Below are positions 9,252 to 17,376 of a stretch of DNA of 64,000 nt, piece after piece; position 1 is the stretch's first letter, and the number at the start of each line of letters is the position of its first letter. Both the position numbers and the translations under genes were made by a program. The stretch is from Acetobacter sp. CAG:977. GTDB lineage: Bacteria > Pseudomonadota > Alphaproteobacteria > CAAGCB01 > CAG-977. The notes under the pieces were generated by a model that ran no database searches, was not told where the DNA came from, and saw only the letters and a program-made list of their open reading frames with translations. The stretch covers positions 153,425-217,424 of the forward strand of contig HF994934.1 in the NCBI GenBank assembly GCA_000434295.1, written 5' to 3'.

Positions 9252-10434
9252 CTGTTATTATCCCTTCCTGCTTTAAGCTTGCTATGCCGGCTTTCGGAAC
9301 CAACATGTAATATATCCCTTCTGAACGCATGCGTCCCGCTTCCTGTAACGCACGTTCGCCGCTGCCCCAGAAAAAGTCCCCGCGAACCGCTCCCTTAATC
9401 GCGCTGCCCGTATCCTGAGCCGACATCAGCCTGTTCAGTTCGCCTTCGTTCCCAGGTCCCTTCGCTTCCAACCATAATATGCTGCCCAGCGATATGTACG
9501 TCGGATCTACCGCCAAAGAACGCTTCGGCGTCAACGGTACGCCCAATGACCCGATAATCCCCTGATCCTTTAAACGCTTGAAAAATATAAATCGGGGATT
9601 TTCATGCATTAACCGTTCGGCTTCTGACGGATTGGCTTTTAACCACGTCTTGATTTCGGACATCGTGTAGACGCCTTTTTTCAGCAAGCCTTCGCGTGCC
9701 ATTACCGCACCGATTCCTACAAATTTATGCCCGTTGTTCCCCGCATAACCTATCGATATTTCATGACCCGACGGCAAACGTAAACGTCCGGATCCCTGAA
9801 TCTGCAAAATAAACGCATCTACGGGATGTTCCACCCATGCCACCGCTTTTGCCGGAAAAGGAGACTTGCCCGTTTCTATTTCTTTGCGCGTCAGGTACGG
9901 TTTGATTTCTTTGCCGTCCTTTCTGCCGAATAAAACGTCTCCTTTTAATTTCGGATCAAATTTTCCCAAGTCAATCCGAACAATGTCTTCGGGAATCCCC
10001 CATAACGGCGTTGAAAATTTCTTCGTCTTCTTTAAAGACCCTGCCATCACAGGTTCGTAATACCCCGTAAATAAACCTGTTTGACCGCCGTTAACCGAAA
10101 ACGGACGAACATGGCTTTCCAAAAACTTCCTGAGATCAGATGCCGTTTTAAACCGCGCTTTGCTTAAATCCGAACAAAAATCAAGCCATTGATCTTTTTG
10201 TTTCAAAACCTTGCAGGAATTCCTTAACGCGGGAAGAGCCTGCAACATATCATCTTTGTCCCAGCCCTTTAAATCTTTAAAAGAAGCCGACGTCAGAAAA
10301 AAACGGCGCTTAAGCGGCACCTTGTCTTCCGAAGGCAATATCTCGTACGGCTGACGATACGGCTTTTCGGAAAAAAACAACCCTGCCGCAGACAATGCAA
10401 GTCCGGCAATAAAAAATAACCCGCCTTTTCGCAT
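9232..10434 (-). CDS. mltA: Membrane-bound lytic murein transglycosylase A
   Basis: 400 residues. The enzyme cleaves the MurNAc-GlcNAc bond of peptidoglycan, leaving 1,6-anhydro ends. It shows the MltA barrel motif GLFTGYYEPVMAGS, the segment IQGSGRLRLPSGHEI and a C-terminal 3D domain with AQDTGSAIKGAVRGDFF, whose aspartate is the expected catalytic acid. The N-terminus has one hydrophobic segment (about 5-21) and no lipobox cysteine, so it is a signal-anchor or secreted form rather than the lipoprotein of E. coli. It is four bases downstream of the Tim44-like gene. Confidence 0.95.
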   Translation of the reverse strand: MRKGGLFFIAGLALSAAGLFFSEKPYRQPYEILPSEDKVPLKRRFFLTSASFKDLKGWDKDDMLQALPALRNSCKVLKQKDQWLDFCSDLSKARFKTASDLRKFLESHVRPFSVNGGQTGLFTGYYEPVMAGSLKKTKKFSTPLWGIPEDIVRIDLGKFDPKLKGDVLFGRKDGKEIKPYLTRKEIETGKSPFPAKAVAWVEHPVDAFILQIQGSGRLRLPSGHEISIGYAGNNGHKFVGIGAVMAREGLLKKGVYTMSEIKTWLKANPSEAERLMHENPRFIFFKRLKDQGIIGSLGVPLTPKRSLAVDPTYISLGSILWLEAKGPGNEGELNRLMSAQDTGSAIKGAVRGDFFWGSGERALQEAGRMRSEGIYYMLVPKAGIASLKQEGIITDDQAAS

Positions 10435-10438
10435 AAAT

Positions 10439-11128
10439 TTATGCCTTTGCCCGCGTCGCCGCCAAAATCCAAACAGGAGTCGAGGTTTTCATATCTTTGC
10501 GCAATGTCCAGATATCCGTTACCGTTTCAATATACGTCGGATCACCGATAATCGTTTTGCCTTCCGAATCTTTGACCAAATTCGTTTGTTCCGTTTCAAA
10601 TTCAACGGTCAGTTCAACAAAATCTCCGATTATTTCGGCTTTTAACAAACGTATCTTCTTAAAGCCTATCAGGCTGAATTCCGCCGTTTGACCTTTTTGA
10701 ATTCTTTCATCAATGACTTTTTCAAACTTTTTATACAAATCCGCACTGAGAAGAGGTTTCAAGTCTTCTTTGTTCCCTGCGGCAAAAGCCTGAGCTATGT
10801 ATTCAAACGCTTTAGGCGCTTTTTGCATAAAATCCGGCAAATTAAACGTCGGAAACGTTTCTTTTATTTTCCTTAGGCTTTGAATAACTTCGGGTGTGTT
10901 ATCCGTTTTTTCAAAATTATCGGCTTCCGTCGCATCGGAAACGTTCTCTACCGTTCTGTATTCTGAAATATCGACAATCTTTGAAGTTTCCCTGTCATTA
11001 TCAACCGAATTGCGGTTTTTTTCTTCGGACGCGGGGCGCGTGCCCAATACGCTGCGCAACCGCAAAACCAACAACAATACGATAACCGCTAAAAATACAA
11101 GATCCAAAAATTGGGGTTCCTGAGACAT
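10439..11128 (-). CDS. Tim44-like domain membrane protein
   Basis: 229 residues with one N-terminal membrane segment (about 10-24), a variable charged linker and a C-terminal Tim44-like domain (about 85-226: FEYIAQAFAAGNKEDLKPLL through VTDIWTLRKDMKTS). The bacterial homologue of mitochondrial Tim44 (TimA) is proposed to act at the inner membrane, but its role is not settled. It is divergent from secB, with 76 bases between them, and heads the operon with mltA and smr, an arrangement common in alphaproteobacteria. Confidence 0.93.
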   Translation of the reverse strand: MSQEPQFLDLVFLAVIVLLLVLRLRSVLGTRPASEEKNRNSVDNDRETSKIVDISEYRTVENVSDATEADNFEKTDNTPEVIQSLRKIKETFPTFNLPDFMQKAPKAFEYIAQAFAAGNKEDLKPLLSADLYKKFEKVIDERIQKGQTAEFSLIGFKKIRLLKAEIIGDFVELTVEFETEQTNLVKDSEGKTIIGDPTYIETVTDIWTLRKDMKTSTPVWILAATRAKA

Positions 11129-11204
11129 TATTTGTTGCCTTCCTTATTTCTTTCCGTTTCCTTTTGGGATACAGTATAGCAAATTTTTAAATCAGGAGAA
11201 GAGT

Positions 11205-11687
11205 ATGAACGAAAATAACACCGAAAACAATCAACAGCTTGCCCCTGTCGTCATTAATGCGCAGTACGTCAGAGACATTTCTTTTGAAGCTCCTCATGTT
11301 CCCCAGATTTTCACGGAATTAAAGTCTTCTCCGGAAATCGCGGTAAATGTTGACGTCCAAGCCGCAAAAATGCAAGACAACGTTTTCGAAGTTACTTTGA
11401 AAATCAAAACGGAAGCAAAAGTCGAAACGAAAACGGCTTTTCTGTGCGAAGTCGAATACGGATGCATCGCGGGAGTCAACGTTCCCGCCGAACACGTCGA
11501 ACCGATTTTGTTAATCGAAATTCCGCGTTTATTGTTCCCGTTTGCCAGAAACATTATTGCAGATTTAACCCGCGAAAGCGGTTTCCCCCCGCTGATGATT
11601 AACCCGATCGATTTTGTCGGTTTGTACCATCAGCGTTTGGCAGAAATGCAAAAACAAAAAGAAGCCGAAAACAAAACCGTCAATTAA
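11205..11687 (+). CDS. secB: Protein-export chaperone SecB
   Basis: 160 residues, normal length. It keeps presecretory proteins unfolded and delivers them to SecA. Recognised by VINAQYVRDISFEAPHVPQ near the N-terminus, CEVEYGCIAGV and PRLLFPFARNIIADLTRESGF. The start at 11205 is supported by AGGAGAAGAG directly upstream. It is one of only three rightward genes left of the proposed origin. Its last four bases overlap the 3' end of the converging dnaQ gene. Confidence 0.97.
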   Translation: MNENNTENNQQLAPVVINAQYVRDISFEAPHVPQIFTELKSSPEIAVNVDVQAAKMQDNVFEVTLKIKTEAKVETKTAFLCEVEYGCIAGVNVPAEHVEPILLIEIPRLLFPFARNIIADLTRESGFPPLMINPIDFVGLYHQRLAEMQKQKEAENKTVN

Positions 11688-12373
11688 TTCAGCCACATCG
11701 GATTTTTTAACGTTTTTAAAAAAGCCTCATGGTTTGCCGCTTCTTCGGGTAAAATAATTCCTTCGCGCGGCGGACGCTGAGGCTTTTTTTGTACCGTTTC
11801 CGTTTCGGTTTTTATTTCCAAAACTCCTGCTTTTTTAACCGTTCCCAAAATCAATCCAGGTTCGCGACCGCCCAAAAGTTCCAAATAAACTTCCGCCAAA
11901 AGCTCGGCATCCAACAAAGCTCCGTGCTTGGTTCGTTTTGAATTGTCTATGTTAAAACGACGGCAAAGCTCGTTCAGATTCACTCTTGAACCCGGAAAAA
12001 GCTTTCTGGCAATCAAAAGCGTATCTATTGCCTGCGTTTCGGGTATCGTCCCGAATTTCGCCCAAGACAGTTCCGCATTGATAAACTTCATATCAAACAC
12101 GGCGTTATGGATTACCAGCTTAGAATCTGCGATAAAATCCAAAAATTCTTGCGCAATGTCTTTAAAAACAGGCTTATCCTGCAAAAATTCCGTCGTTATG
12201 CCGTGAACTTTTACCACTTCTTCCGGAACGTCGCGTTCGGGATTGATAAATTGATGGTACGTTCTGCCCGTCGCTATGTGGTTTTCAAGCTCTACGCACC
12301 CGATTTCTATCAGACGATCCCCCGCATACGGATCCAATCCCGTTGTTTCAGTATCTAAAACTATTTCCCGCAT
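11684..12373 (-). CDS. dnaQ: DNA polymerase III epsilon subunit (3'-5' proofreading exonuclease)
   Basis: 229 residues. Exo I motif DTETTG with D7 and E9, an Exo II region (HNAVFDMKF) and Exo III epsilon HxxxxD (H150, D155) are all intact, so it should be active in proofreading. The C-terminal third contains the polymerase-binding extension. Its start overlaps the coaE end by 13 bases. Order maf-aroE-coaE-dnaQ is conserved next to alphaproteobacterial origins. Confidence 0.97.
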   Translation of the reverse strand: MREIVLDTETTGLDPYAGDRLIEIGCVELENHIATGRTYHQFINPERDVPEEVVKVHGITTEFLQDKPVFKDIAQEFLDFIADSKLVIHNAVFDMKFINAELSWAKFGTIPETQAIDTLLIARKLFPGSRVNLNELCRRFNIDNSKRTKHGALLDAELLAEVYLELLGGREPGLILGTVKKAGVLEIKTETETVQKKPQRPPREGIILPEEAANHEAFLKTLKNPMWLN

Positions 12374-12957
12374 AACAGTTCATCCCTGATTTTTTCCAGT
12401 TCTGCACGCACAAAATCAAATCCTTTGGAAGAATCTACCCTAAAATCCGCCCGTTTGCACTTTTCTTGCTGCGACAGCTGGCGCGTTGTTAGTAAAGCGT
12501 ATTTTTCTTCGTTCATTCCAGGACGCGACATAACCCTTTGTTTTAAAATTTCCTCGGGCGCTTCCATAACGATGACTTTATCGCAATATGAATCCCAGCC
12601 CGATTCATACAATAACGGCACGTCCAATATTAACAAAGGTTCATAAGAATGGCGTTCAAAAAATTTTTGAAGCTCTTCCAAAGCAAACGGCCAAAGCATT
12701 TGTTCCAATTCGCGAACATCCAACTCTTTGTTTCTTATTTTATCGGACAAAACCGAACGGCTGATTTCTCCGTCAACAACGCTGCCTTTGATGCGGCGAT
12801 CAAAATATTCCTTTGCCCGAACGTTGTCCCGCATAATTCTGTGAACGGCCGAATCAGCATCAAAAACAGGCAGAACCATTTCCCGAAACATACCTGCCGC
12901 CGTCGTTTTTCCGGAACCTATGTTTCCCGTTAAACCAAGAACTATCTTTTTTCTCAC
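12361..12957 (-). CDS. coaE: Dephospho-CoA kinase
   Basis: 198 residues. It catalyses the last step of coenzyme A synthesis, phosphorylation of the ribose 3'-hydroxyl of dephospho-CoA. The P-loop GNIGSGKT is at residues 11-18, followed by VFDADSAVH, the substrate-binding aspartates, and the LLILDVPLLYESGW segment. It overlaps aroE upstream by four bases (ATGA-type) and dnaQ downstream by 13, implying coupled translation. Confidence 0.97.
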   Translation of the reverse strand: MRKKIVLGLTGNIGSGKTTAAGMFREMVLPVFDADSAVHRIMRDNVRAKEYFDRRIKGSVVDGEISRSVLSDKIRNKELDVRELEQMLWPFALEELQKFFERHSYEPLLILDVPLLYESGWDSYCDKVIVMEAPEEILKQRVMSRPGMNEEKYALLTTRQLSQQEKCKRADFRVDSSKGFDFVRAELEKIRDELLCGK

Positions 12958-13778
12958 TTTGATACTATCCTTCTCAGTTCATCGGTAACATCCGGATAAA
13001 ATCCGAACCACAGTTTAAAAGCGCCCGCCGCCTGATGCAAAAGCATGCCCAAACCGTCTGCCGTCTTAAATCCTTTTTCCCGAGCCTGCTTCAACAATTT
13101 TGTTTCCAAAGGAACATAAACCGCATCGGCAACAGCAGCCGCAGTATTCAAAGAATCCAAACTGATATCCAAACCGTCAAATCCGTCCATTCCCAAAGTC
13201 GTCGCATTTACCAGCAAATCGGCACCTGTTAAAGCTTTTTCCCGATTTATCCATTCGTAAATTACAAAATTTCCGCCGACATCGCGAACCAAAGCTTCGC
13301 CTTTTTCCTTTGAACGGCAAACTAAACGGATTTCTTTGCATCCTTCTTTGCTTAGTGCCGCACATATGCCGCGCGAAGCTCCTCCGCTGCCCAAAACAAC
13401 CGCCGTTTTGCCTGTAAAATCAAAATCAGGGCAACTTTCTTTGACGTTTGCGACAAATCCGAATCCGTCCGTATTGTCCCCAAACAGGGTTTTATCGTTG
13501 CGAATGACAACAGTATTAACGGCTCCGGCTTTTTTAGCCGTGTCGGAAATTTCATCAAGAAGGTTAAAAACACTGACTTTGTGCGGAACGGTAACGTTAA
13601 ACCCGCAAAAACCTTCCGATACCATTTTTTGAACCGCAAGCTGCAGATTTTCCGCAGAAACTTCAACAGTTTCGTATAAACCGTCAATCTTATATTTTTC
13701 CATCCAGTAATTATGAATTAACGGAGATTTTGAATGTTTTACGGGAAAACCGATAACGGCGGCTCGTTTTTGCGTCAT
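12954..13778 (-). CDS. aroE: Shikimate dehydrogenase
   Basis: 274 residues from ATG 13778; an in-frame TTG at 13796 would add six residues, but GGAG is suitably placed for the ATG and the ATG forms ATGA with the maf stop. It reduces 3-dehydroshikimate with NADPH. The substrate site HSKSPLIHN, the catalytic NVTVPHK lysine region, NTDGFGF and the NADP-binding GSGGASRGI are all seen, with GMLLHQA near the end. It is part of the maf-aroE-coaE-dnaQ operon. Confidence 0.97.
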   Translation of the reverse strand: MTQKRAAVIGFPVKHSKSPLIHNYWMEKYKIDGLYETVEVSAENLQLAVQKMVSEGFCGFNVTVPHKVSVFNLLDEISDTAKKAGAVNTVVIRNDKTLFGDNTDGFGFVANVKESCPDFDFTGKTAVVLGSGGASRGICAALSKEGCKEIRLVCRSKEKGEALVRDVGGNFVIYEWINREKALTGADLLVNATTLGMDGFDGLDISLDSLNTAAAVADAVYVPLETKLLKQAREKGFKTADGLGMLLHQAAGAFKLWFGFYPDVTDELRRIVSK

Positions 13779-14353
13779 TTTTTCAATTCTCCGCAAGACC
13801 TCAAAAACTCAAACAAAGGCAATATCGGCAATCCCAATACCGAAAAATAATCCCCTTCGACGCGTTCAACCAGCTGAGCTCCCAACTCTTCCAGATAATA
13901 TGCTCCGACCGAAGAACAAATCCCGTCGCCCGCCGTTCTGAGATAATAATCCAAAAATTCGTCCGAAAAATTTCTGAGAACAACCTTAACCGCCGTATTT
14001 GTCGACCAAACCGTCTTGCCCGCTTTGGCAACGGCAACCCCGTTAATCAAAGAATGAGTCTTGCCGCGCAATGCGCATAACTGTGCCGCTGCTTCCGACA
14101 TATTGGCAGGCTTTGAAAAATGCTTGCCGTCAAGTTCCAATATTTGATCCGCTCCGATCACAAAAGCGTCTTGGTATTTTTCCGATACGGTTTCGGCTTT
14201 TATTTCGGCAAGCTTTAGTGCCGCTTTATAACCGTCAGGTTCCGCCCGCTTGATTTCATCTTCGTCAATGTCGGCGGGAACAGCCGAAAATTCAACACCT
14301 GCCGCTTTTAACAAACGTTGCCTGCTTTTGCTTTGAGACGCTAAAATCAACAT
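13775..14353 (-). CDS. maf: Maf family nucleoside triphosphate pyrophosphatase
   Basis: 192 residues from ATG 14353, preceded by a strong GGGAGGAG six bases upstream; an upstream in-frame ATG at 14374 overlaps a DnaA-box-like sequence and is less likely. Maf proteins hydrolyse non-canonical or pyrimidine NTPs to monophosphates. LASQSKSRQRLL opens the protein, and FVIGADQILELDGK contains the catalytic aspartate. I cannot tell whether it prefers dTTP/UTP or 7-methyl-GTP. It is the first gene left of the proposed origin. Confidence 0.94.
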   Translation of the reverse strand: MLILASQSKSRQRLLKAAGVEFSAVPADIDEDEIKRAEPDGYKAALKLAEIKAETVSEKYQDAFVIGADQILELDGKHFSKPANMSEAAAQLCALRGKTHSLINGVAVAKAGKTVWSTNTAVKVVLRNFSDEFLDYYLRTAGDGICSSVGAYYLEELGAQLVERVEGDYFSVLGLPILPLFEFLRSCGELKK

Positions 14354-14367
14354 ATGTCGCTCCTCCC

Positions 14368-14376
14368 TGTGCATAA
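14368..14376 (-). promoter_or_regulatory. DnaA box (TTATGCACA)
   Basis: Reads TTATGCACA on the minus strand, fitting TTATNCACA. It lies just upstream of the maf ribosome site, so DnaA binding could also affect maf transcription. Confidence 0.6.
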
Positions 14377-14613
14377 CTCGGATAAGTCTGATAACTTTTG
14401 TTATTTTTCTGTTTTATCCCCTTTGTTAAATTCTGTCCCGCTTTTTATTCCGACGTTGATAAAAAAATTCGAAAATGTTGAAAAAGACTCATAACAAAGT
14501 TATCCGCGCTATTAACACCCGATACAGACTCGGCAATCCGTTTCAGAGTCGCACGTTTTTATTCCGTATGCCGTCCACAATGCTTAAACATCCTGAATTT
14601 GTTGTGGAAAGCC

Positions 14614-14622
14614 TGTGCATAA
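14614..14622 (-). promoter_or_regulatory. DnaA box (TTATGCACA)
   Basis: Second copy of TTATGCACA on the minus strand, 13 bases from the perfect box at 14636 and in inverted orientation to it. Close pairing of this kind is typical of functional origins. Confidence 0.7.
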
Positions 14623-14635
14623 AATTGCGTCCCAG

Positions 14636-14644
14636 TTATCCACA
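14636..14644 (+). promoter_or_regulatory. Perfect consensus DnaA box (TTATCCACA)
   Basis: Exact match to the high-affinity DnaA box, at the edge of the AT-rich segment that begins about 14 bases downstream. Confidence 0.8.
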
Positions 14645-14657
14645 GTCTCATATTCAA

Positions 14658-14700
14658 ACATCATCTTTTTTTATATATATTTATTTGATGATAAGAAAAT
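14658..14700. other. AT-rich candidate DNA-unwinding element
   Basis: A T-rich then alternating A/T tract (TTTTTTTATATATATTTATT at its core) beside the DnaA box cluster. It is the most AT-rich segment of the origin gap. The role is inferred from position and composition. Confidence 0.55.
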
Positions 14701-14804
14701 CGTTGACGCCGGATTTAAAATTCAGCAAATATAAAAACCTCTTCTAAAACGAACGGTTTTTTTCAAGACCGCTTATCTCTCACCTACATCTTAATCAGGC
14801 TTAT

Positions 14805-16058
14805 ATGCATTTAAAAGAATTAAAGAAAAAGTCTCCTGCCGAGCTTTTGACAATGGCAGAAGAGCTGGGCGTTGAAAATGCTTCGACATTGAGGACCCAG
14901 GATTTGATTTTCGCCATTTTAAAACAGCTTTCCAAAAACGACGGCGTTTTAATGGACGAAGGCGTTATTGAAGTCATGCCCGACGGGTTCGGATTTTTAC
15001 GTTCTCCGGAATCGAATTATCTGGCTGGTCCAGATGACATTTATGTTTCTCCCAGTCAAGTACGCAAATTCGGTTTAAGAACCGGTGATACCGTTGAAGG
15101 CGAATTACGTGCTCCCAAAGACGGAGAACGTTATTTTGCTTTGACGAAAATTATCAAAATCAATTTTACGGATCCTGAAAACGTCCGTTACCGTATCAAT
15201 TTTGATAACCTGACGCCGCTTCATCCCAATAAAAAAATCAAAATGGAAAATGATTTGGACAATAAAAACATGACGTCCAGAATCATTGATTTGATTTGTC
15301 CTCAGGGAAAAGGTCAGCGCGGTATGATCGTGGCGCCGCCGCGTACGGGAAAAACGGTCATGATGCAAAATATTGCGCATGCCATAACGTCGAACAATCC
15401 GGAAATCTACCTGATTATGCTGTTGATTGACGAACGTCCCGAAGAAGTGACGGAAATGAAGCGTACGATTAAAGGCGAAGTCATCAGCTCCACCTTTGAC
15501 GAACCTGCCTCCCGCCACGTTCAGGTTGCCGAAATGGTTATTGAAAAGGCAAAACGGTTGGTAGAGCATAAGCGCGACGTCGTTATCTTATTGGATTCGA
15601 TTACCCGTTTAGCCAGAGCTTACAATACGGTTGTTCCCAGTTCCGGTAAAGTTTTGACCGGCGGTGTGGATGCTAATGCCTTGCAACGCCCGAAACGCTT
15701 TTTCGGCGCCGCCAGAAACATAGAAGAAGGCGGATCTTTGACCATTATCGGTACGGCGTTGATTGATACGGGTTCCCGTATGGATGAAGTTATTTTTGAA
15801 GAATTCAAAGGTACGGGTAATTCCGAAATTATTTTGGATCGCAAAGTTTCGGATAAACGTATATTCCCCGCAATCGACATAACCAAGTCCGGCACGCGCA
15901 AAGAAGAATTGTTGGTTGATCGGGCAACATTGTCGAAAATGTGGGTTTTGCGCCGTGTCTTAATGCCGATGGGCGTTACGGACGCAATGGAATTCTTGAT
16001 TGAAAAATTAAAGATGTCGAAAAACAATCAAGACTTTTTTGATGCAATGAATTCATAA
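14805..16058 (+). CDS. rho: Transcription termination factor Rho
   Basis: 417 residues, normal length. A hexameric RNA helicase that ends transcription at C-rich unstructured RNA. The N-terminal helical domain (HLKELKKKSPAELL) and the RNA-binding cold-shock-like domain with DGFGFLRS are followed by the ATPase core: P-loop APPRTGKT, the Q-loop and the R-loop region. It is the first gene right of the proposed origin, transcribed away from it, and is followed by a strong intrinsic terminator. Confidence 0.98.
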   Translation: MHLKELKKKSPAELLTMAEELGVENASTLRTQDLIFAILKQLSKNDGVLMDEGVIEVMPDGFGFLRSPESNYLAGPDDIYVSPSQVRKFGLRTGDTVEGELRAPKDGERYFALTKIIKINFTDPENVRYRINFDNLTPLHPNKKIKMENDLDNKNMTSRIIDLICPQGKGQRGMIVAPPRTGKTVMMQNIAHAITSNNPEIYLIMLLIDERPEEVTEMKRTIKGEVISSTFDEPASRHVQVAEMVIEKAKRLVEHKRDVVILLDSITRLARAYNTVVPSSGKVLTGGVDANALQRPKRFFGAARNIEEGGSLTIIGTALIDTGSRMDEVIFEEFKGTGNSEIILDRKVSDKRIFPAIDITKSGTRKEELLVDRATLSKMWVLRRVLMPMGVTDAMEFLIEKLKMSKNNQDFFDAMNS

Positions 16059-16072
16059 ATCCTGAAAAAAGA

Positions 16073-16097
16073 AACCCCCGATTTTCGGGGGTTTTTT
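16073..16097. terminator. Terminator between rho and hisB, probably bidirectional
   Basis: AACCCCCGA (16073-16081), loop TTT, TCGGGGGTT (16085-16093) and a T run to 16097. On the minus strand the same stem is followed by TTTCTTTTTTC, so it can also end the converging hisB transcript. Confidence 0.9.
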
Positions 16098-16117
16098 GTA
16101 AGATAAAAAGGATTATA

Positions 16118-16705
16118 TTAAAGGCTTTCTTTCGTACTCGGCAATTTTCCGTTTAATTTCGGATCAATTTCGACGGCGGCTTTTAACGCGCGGGCAAAAG
16201 CTTTAAACACGGATTCGACGATATGGTGTGAATTTATGCCGTATAAGTTTTCGATATGAACGGTTGCTCCGGCGTGCTGGGCAAATGCCGTAAAAAATTC
16301 GCGAAAGACTTCGGAATCGATGTCTCCGATTTTTTGAGAAGGAATATTGACGTTCCAGACCAAATACGACCGTCCGCTTAAATCAATGATGCACCGGCTC
16401 AAGGCTTCGTCCATCGGGATGCAAGTCGAACCGTAGCGGCAAATGCCTTTTTTATCGCCCAGAGCTTTTGCAAAAGCTTCGCCTAAAACAATGCCGACGT
16501 CTTCGACCAAGTGATGGGCATCGACGTGTAAGTCTCCGACGGCATCAATGTTTAATCCGATCATTGCGTGTCTGGAGATTTGATTAAGCATATGGTCGAA
16601 AAATCCGCAACGCGTATTGATGTTGCAATTATCGCCGTTATCCAAATTGATTTGGATTTTTATGTCTGTTTCAGCTGTTTTTCTGGAAACTTCTGCCGAA
16701 CGCAT
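16118..16705 (-). CDS. hisB: Imidazoleglycerol-phosphate dehydratase
   Basis: 195 residues, the monofunctional form. It dehydrates imidazole glycerol phosphate to imidazole acetol phosphate in histidine synthesis. Both metal-binding repeats are present: GFFDHML with DAHHLVED, and GINSHHIVES. It is alone: no other his gene is in the window, whereas in many alphaproteobacteria hisB heads a his cluster divergent from hslV. It is divergent from hslV here too, with 128 bases between, and is one of the few genes in this part transcribed toward the origin. Confidence 0.97.
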   Translation of the reverse strand: MRSAEVSRKTAETDIKIQINLDNGDNCNINTRCGFFDHMLNQISRHAMIGLNIDAVGDLHVDAHHLVEDVGIVLGEAFAKALGDKKGICRYGSTCIPMDEALSRCIIDLSGRSYLVWNVNIPSQKIGDIDSEVFREFFTAFAQHAGATVHIENLYGINSHHIVESVFKAFARALKAAVEIDPKLNGKLPSTKESL

Positions 16706-16833
16706 AGATATTTCCTTTCTTTTTTTTAAAACCGCTTTATAACTTACCCGAAAGGCGATTTTAAAACAAGCAGGGTCTTTTTTTCAAAGGGCTCAAATCT
16801 TATATCTAAGCGTTCGGTTATAAGGAGAATTGA

Positions 16834-17376
16834 ATGGAACAGCACCCCATGACATGGAAGGGCACGACGATACTTTCCGTTCGCAAAGGCGCAGACGTTG
16901 TTGTCGCGGGCGACGGACAGGTAACGTTCGGGAACACCGTTATGAAAAGCAATGCCAAAAAAGTCCGCAGGCTTGGCAACGGAGACATTATTGCCGGTTT
17001 TGCGGGATCAACGGCGGACGCATTTACATTGTTTGAACGTTTGGAAACCAAGATAGAAAAATATTCGGGACAATTGACCCGTGCTTGCGTTGAATTGGCA
17101 AAGGATTGGCGTACGGACAGATATTTGCGCCGTTTGGAAGCCATGATGATCGTGGCGGACAAAGACGTTTCTTTGGTATTAAGCGGCAACGGCGACGTTT
17201 TGGAACCCGAAGACGGCATTGTCGGGATCGGTTCCGGCGGGTCGTATGCTTTAGCGGCGGCCAGAGCATTGTCGGACACCGACATGACGGCGGAAGAAAT
17301 AGCATTGAAATCGATGCAAATTGCGGCGGACATTTGCATTTACACCAACCATAACATCATTGTGGAAAAAATATGA
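16834..17376 (+). CDS. hslV: ATP-dependent protease subunit HslV
   Basis: 180 residues. Peptidase ring of the HslUV (ClpQY) complex, a proteasome-like Thr protease. The catalytic Thr is expected at T11 after removal of a short propeptide (the mature form starts TTILSVRKG). AGDGQVTFGNTVMK and GSGGSYALAAARAL are conserved. A good AAGGAG precedes the ATG. The last four bases overlap hslU (ATGA), coupling the two subunits. Confidence 0.98.
   Translation: MEQHPMTWKGTTILSVRKGADVVVAGDGQVTFGNTVMKSNAKKVRRLGNGDIIAGFAGSTADAFTLFERLETKIEKYSGQLTRACVELAKDWRTDRYLRRLEAMMIVADKDVSLVLSGNGDVLEPEDGIVGIGSGGSYALAAARALSDTDMTAEEIALKSMQIAADICIYTNHNIIVEKI

Larger units (their letters stand above)
14354..14804. other. 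oriC: Probable chromosomal replication origin (oriC)
   Basis: A gap of about 450 bases without a convincing gene. It holds one perfect DnaA box (14636-14644), two TTATGCACA boxes on the minus strand (14368-14376 and 14614-14622) and weaker matches at 14414 (TTATCCCCT), 14500 (TTATCCGCG) and 14603 (reverse of CTTTCCACA). An AT-rich stretch (about 14658-14700) next to the box cluster suits an unwinding element. Gene direction switches here from mainly leftward to mainly rightward, parS sites lie about 6 kb on either side, and the neighbours maf-aroE-coaE-dnaQ and rho border known alphaproteobacterial origins. Confidence 0.85.

Noticed and set aside
14703..14735. TTGACG ... TATAAA as a rho promoter
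   Set aside because: Spacing of 21 bases is too long.
14475..14747. A 90-codon rightward open frame inside the origin gap
   Set aside because: No ribosome site, biased composition, and it covers the DnaA boxes and AT-rich tract; most likely chance.
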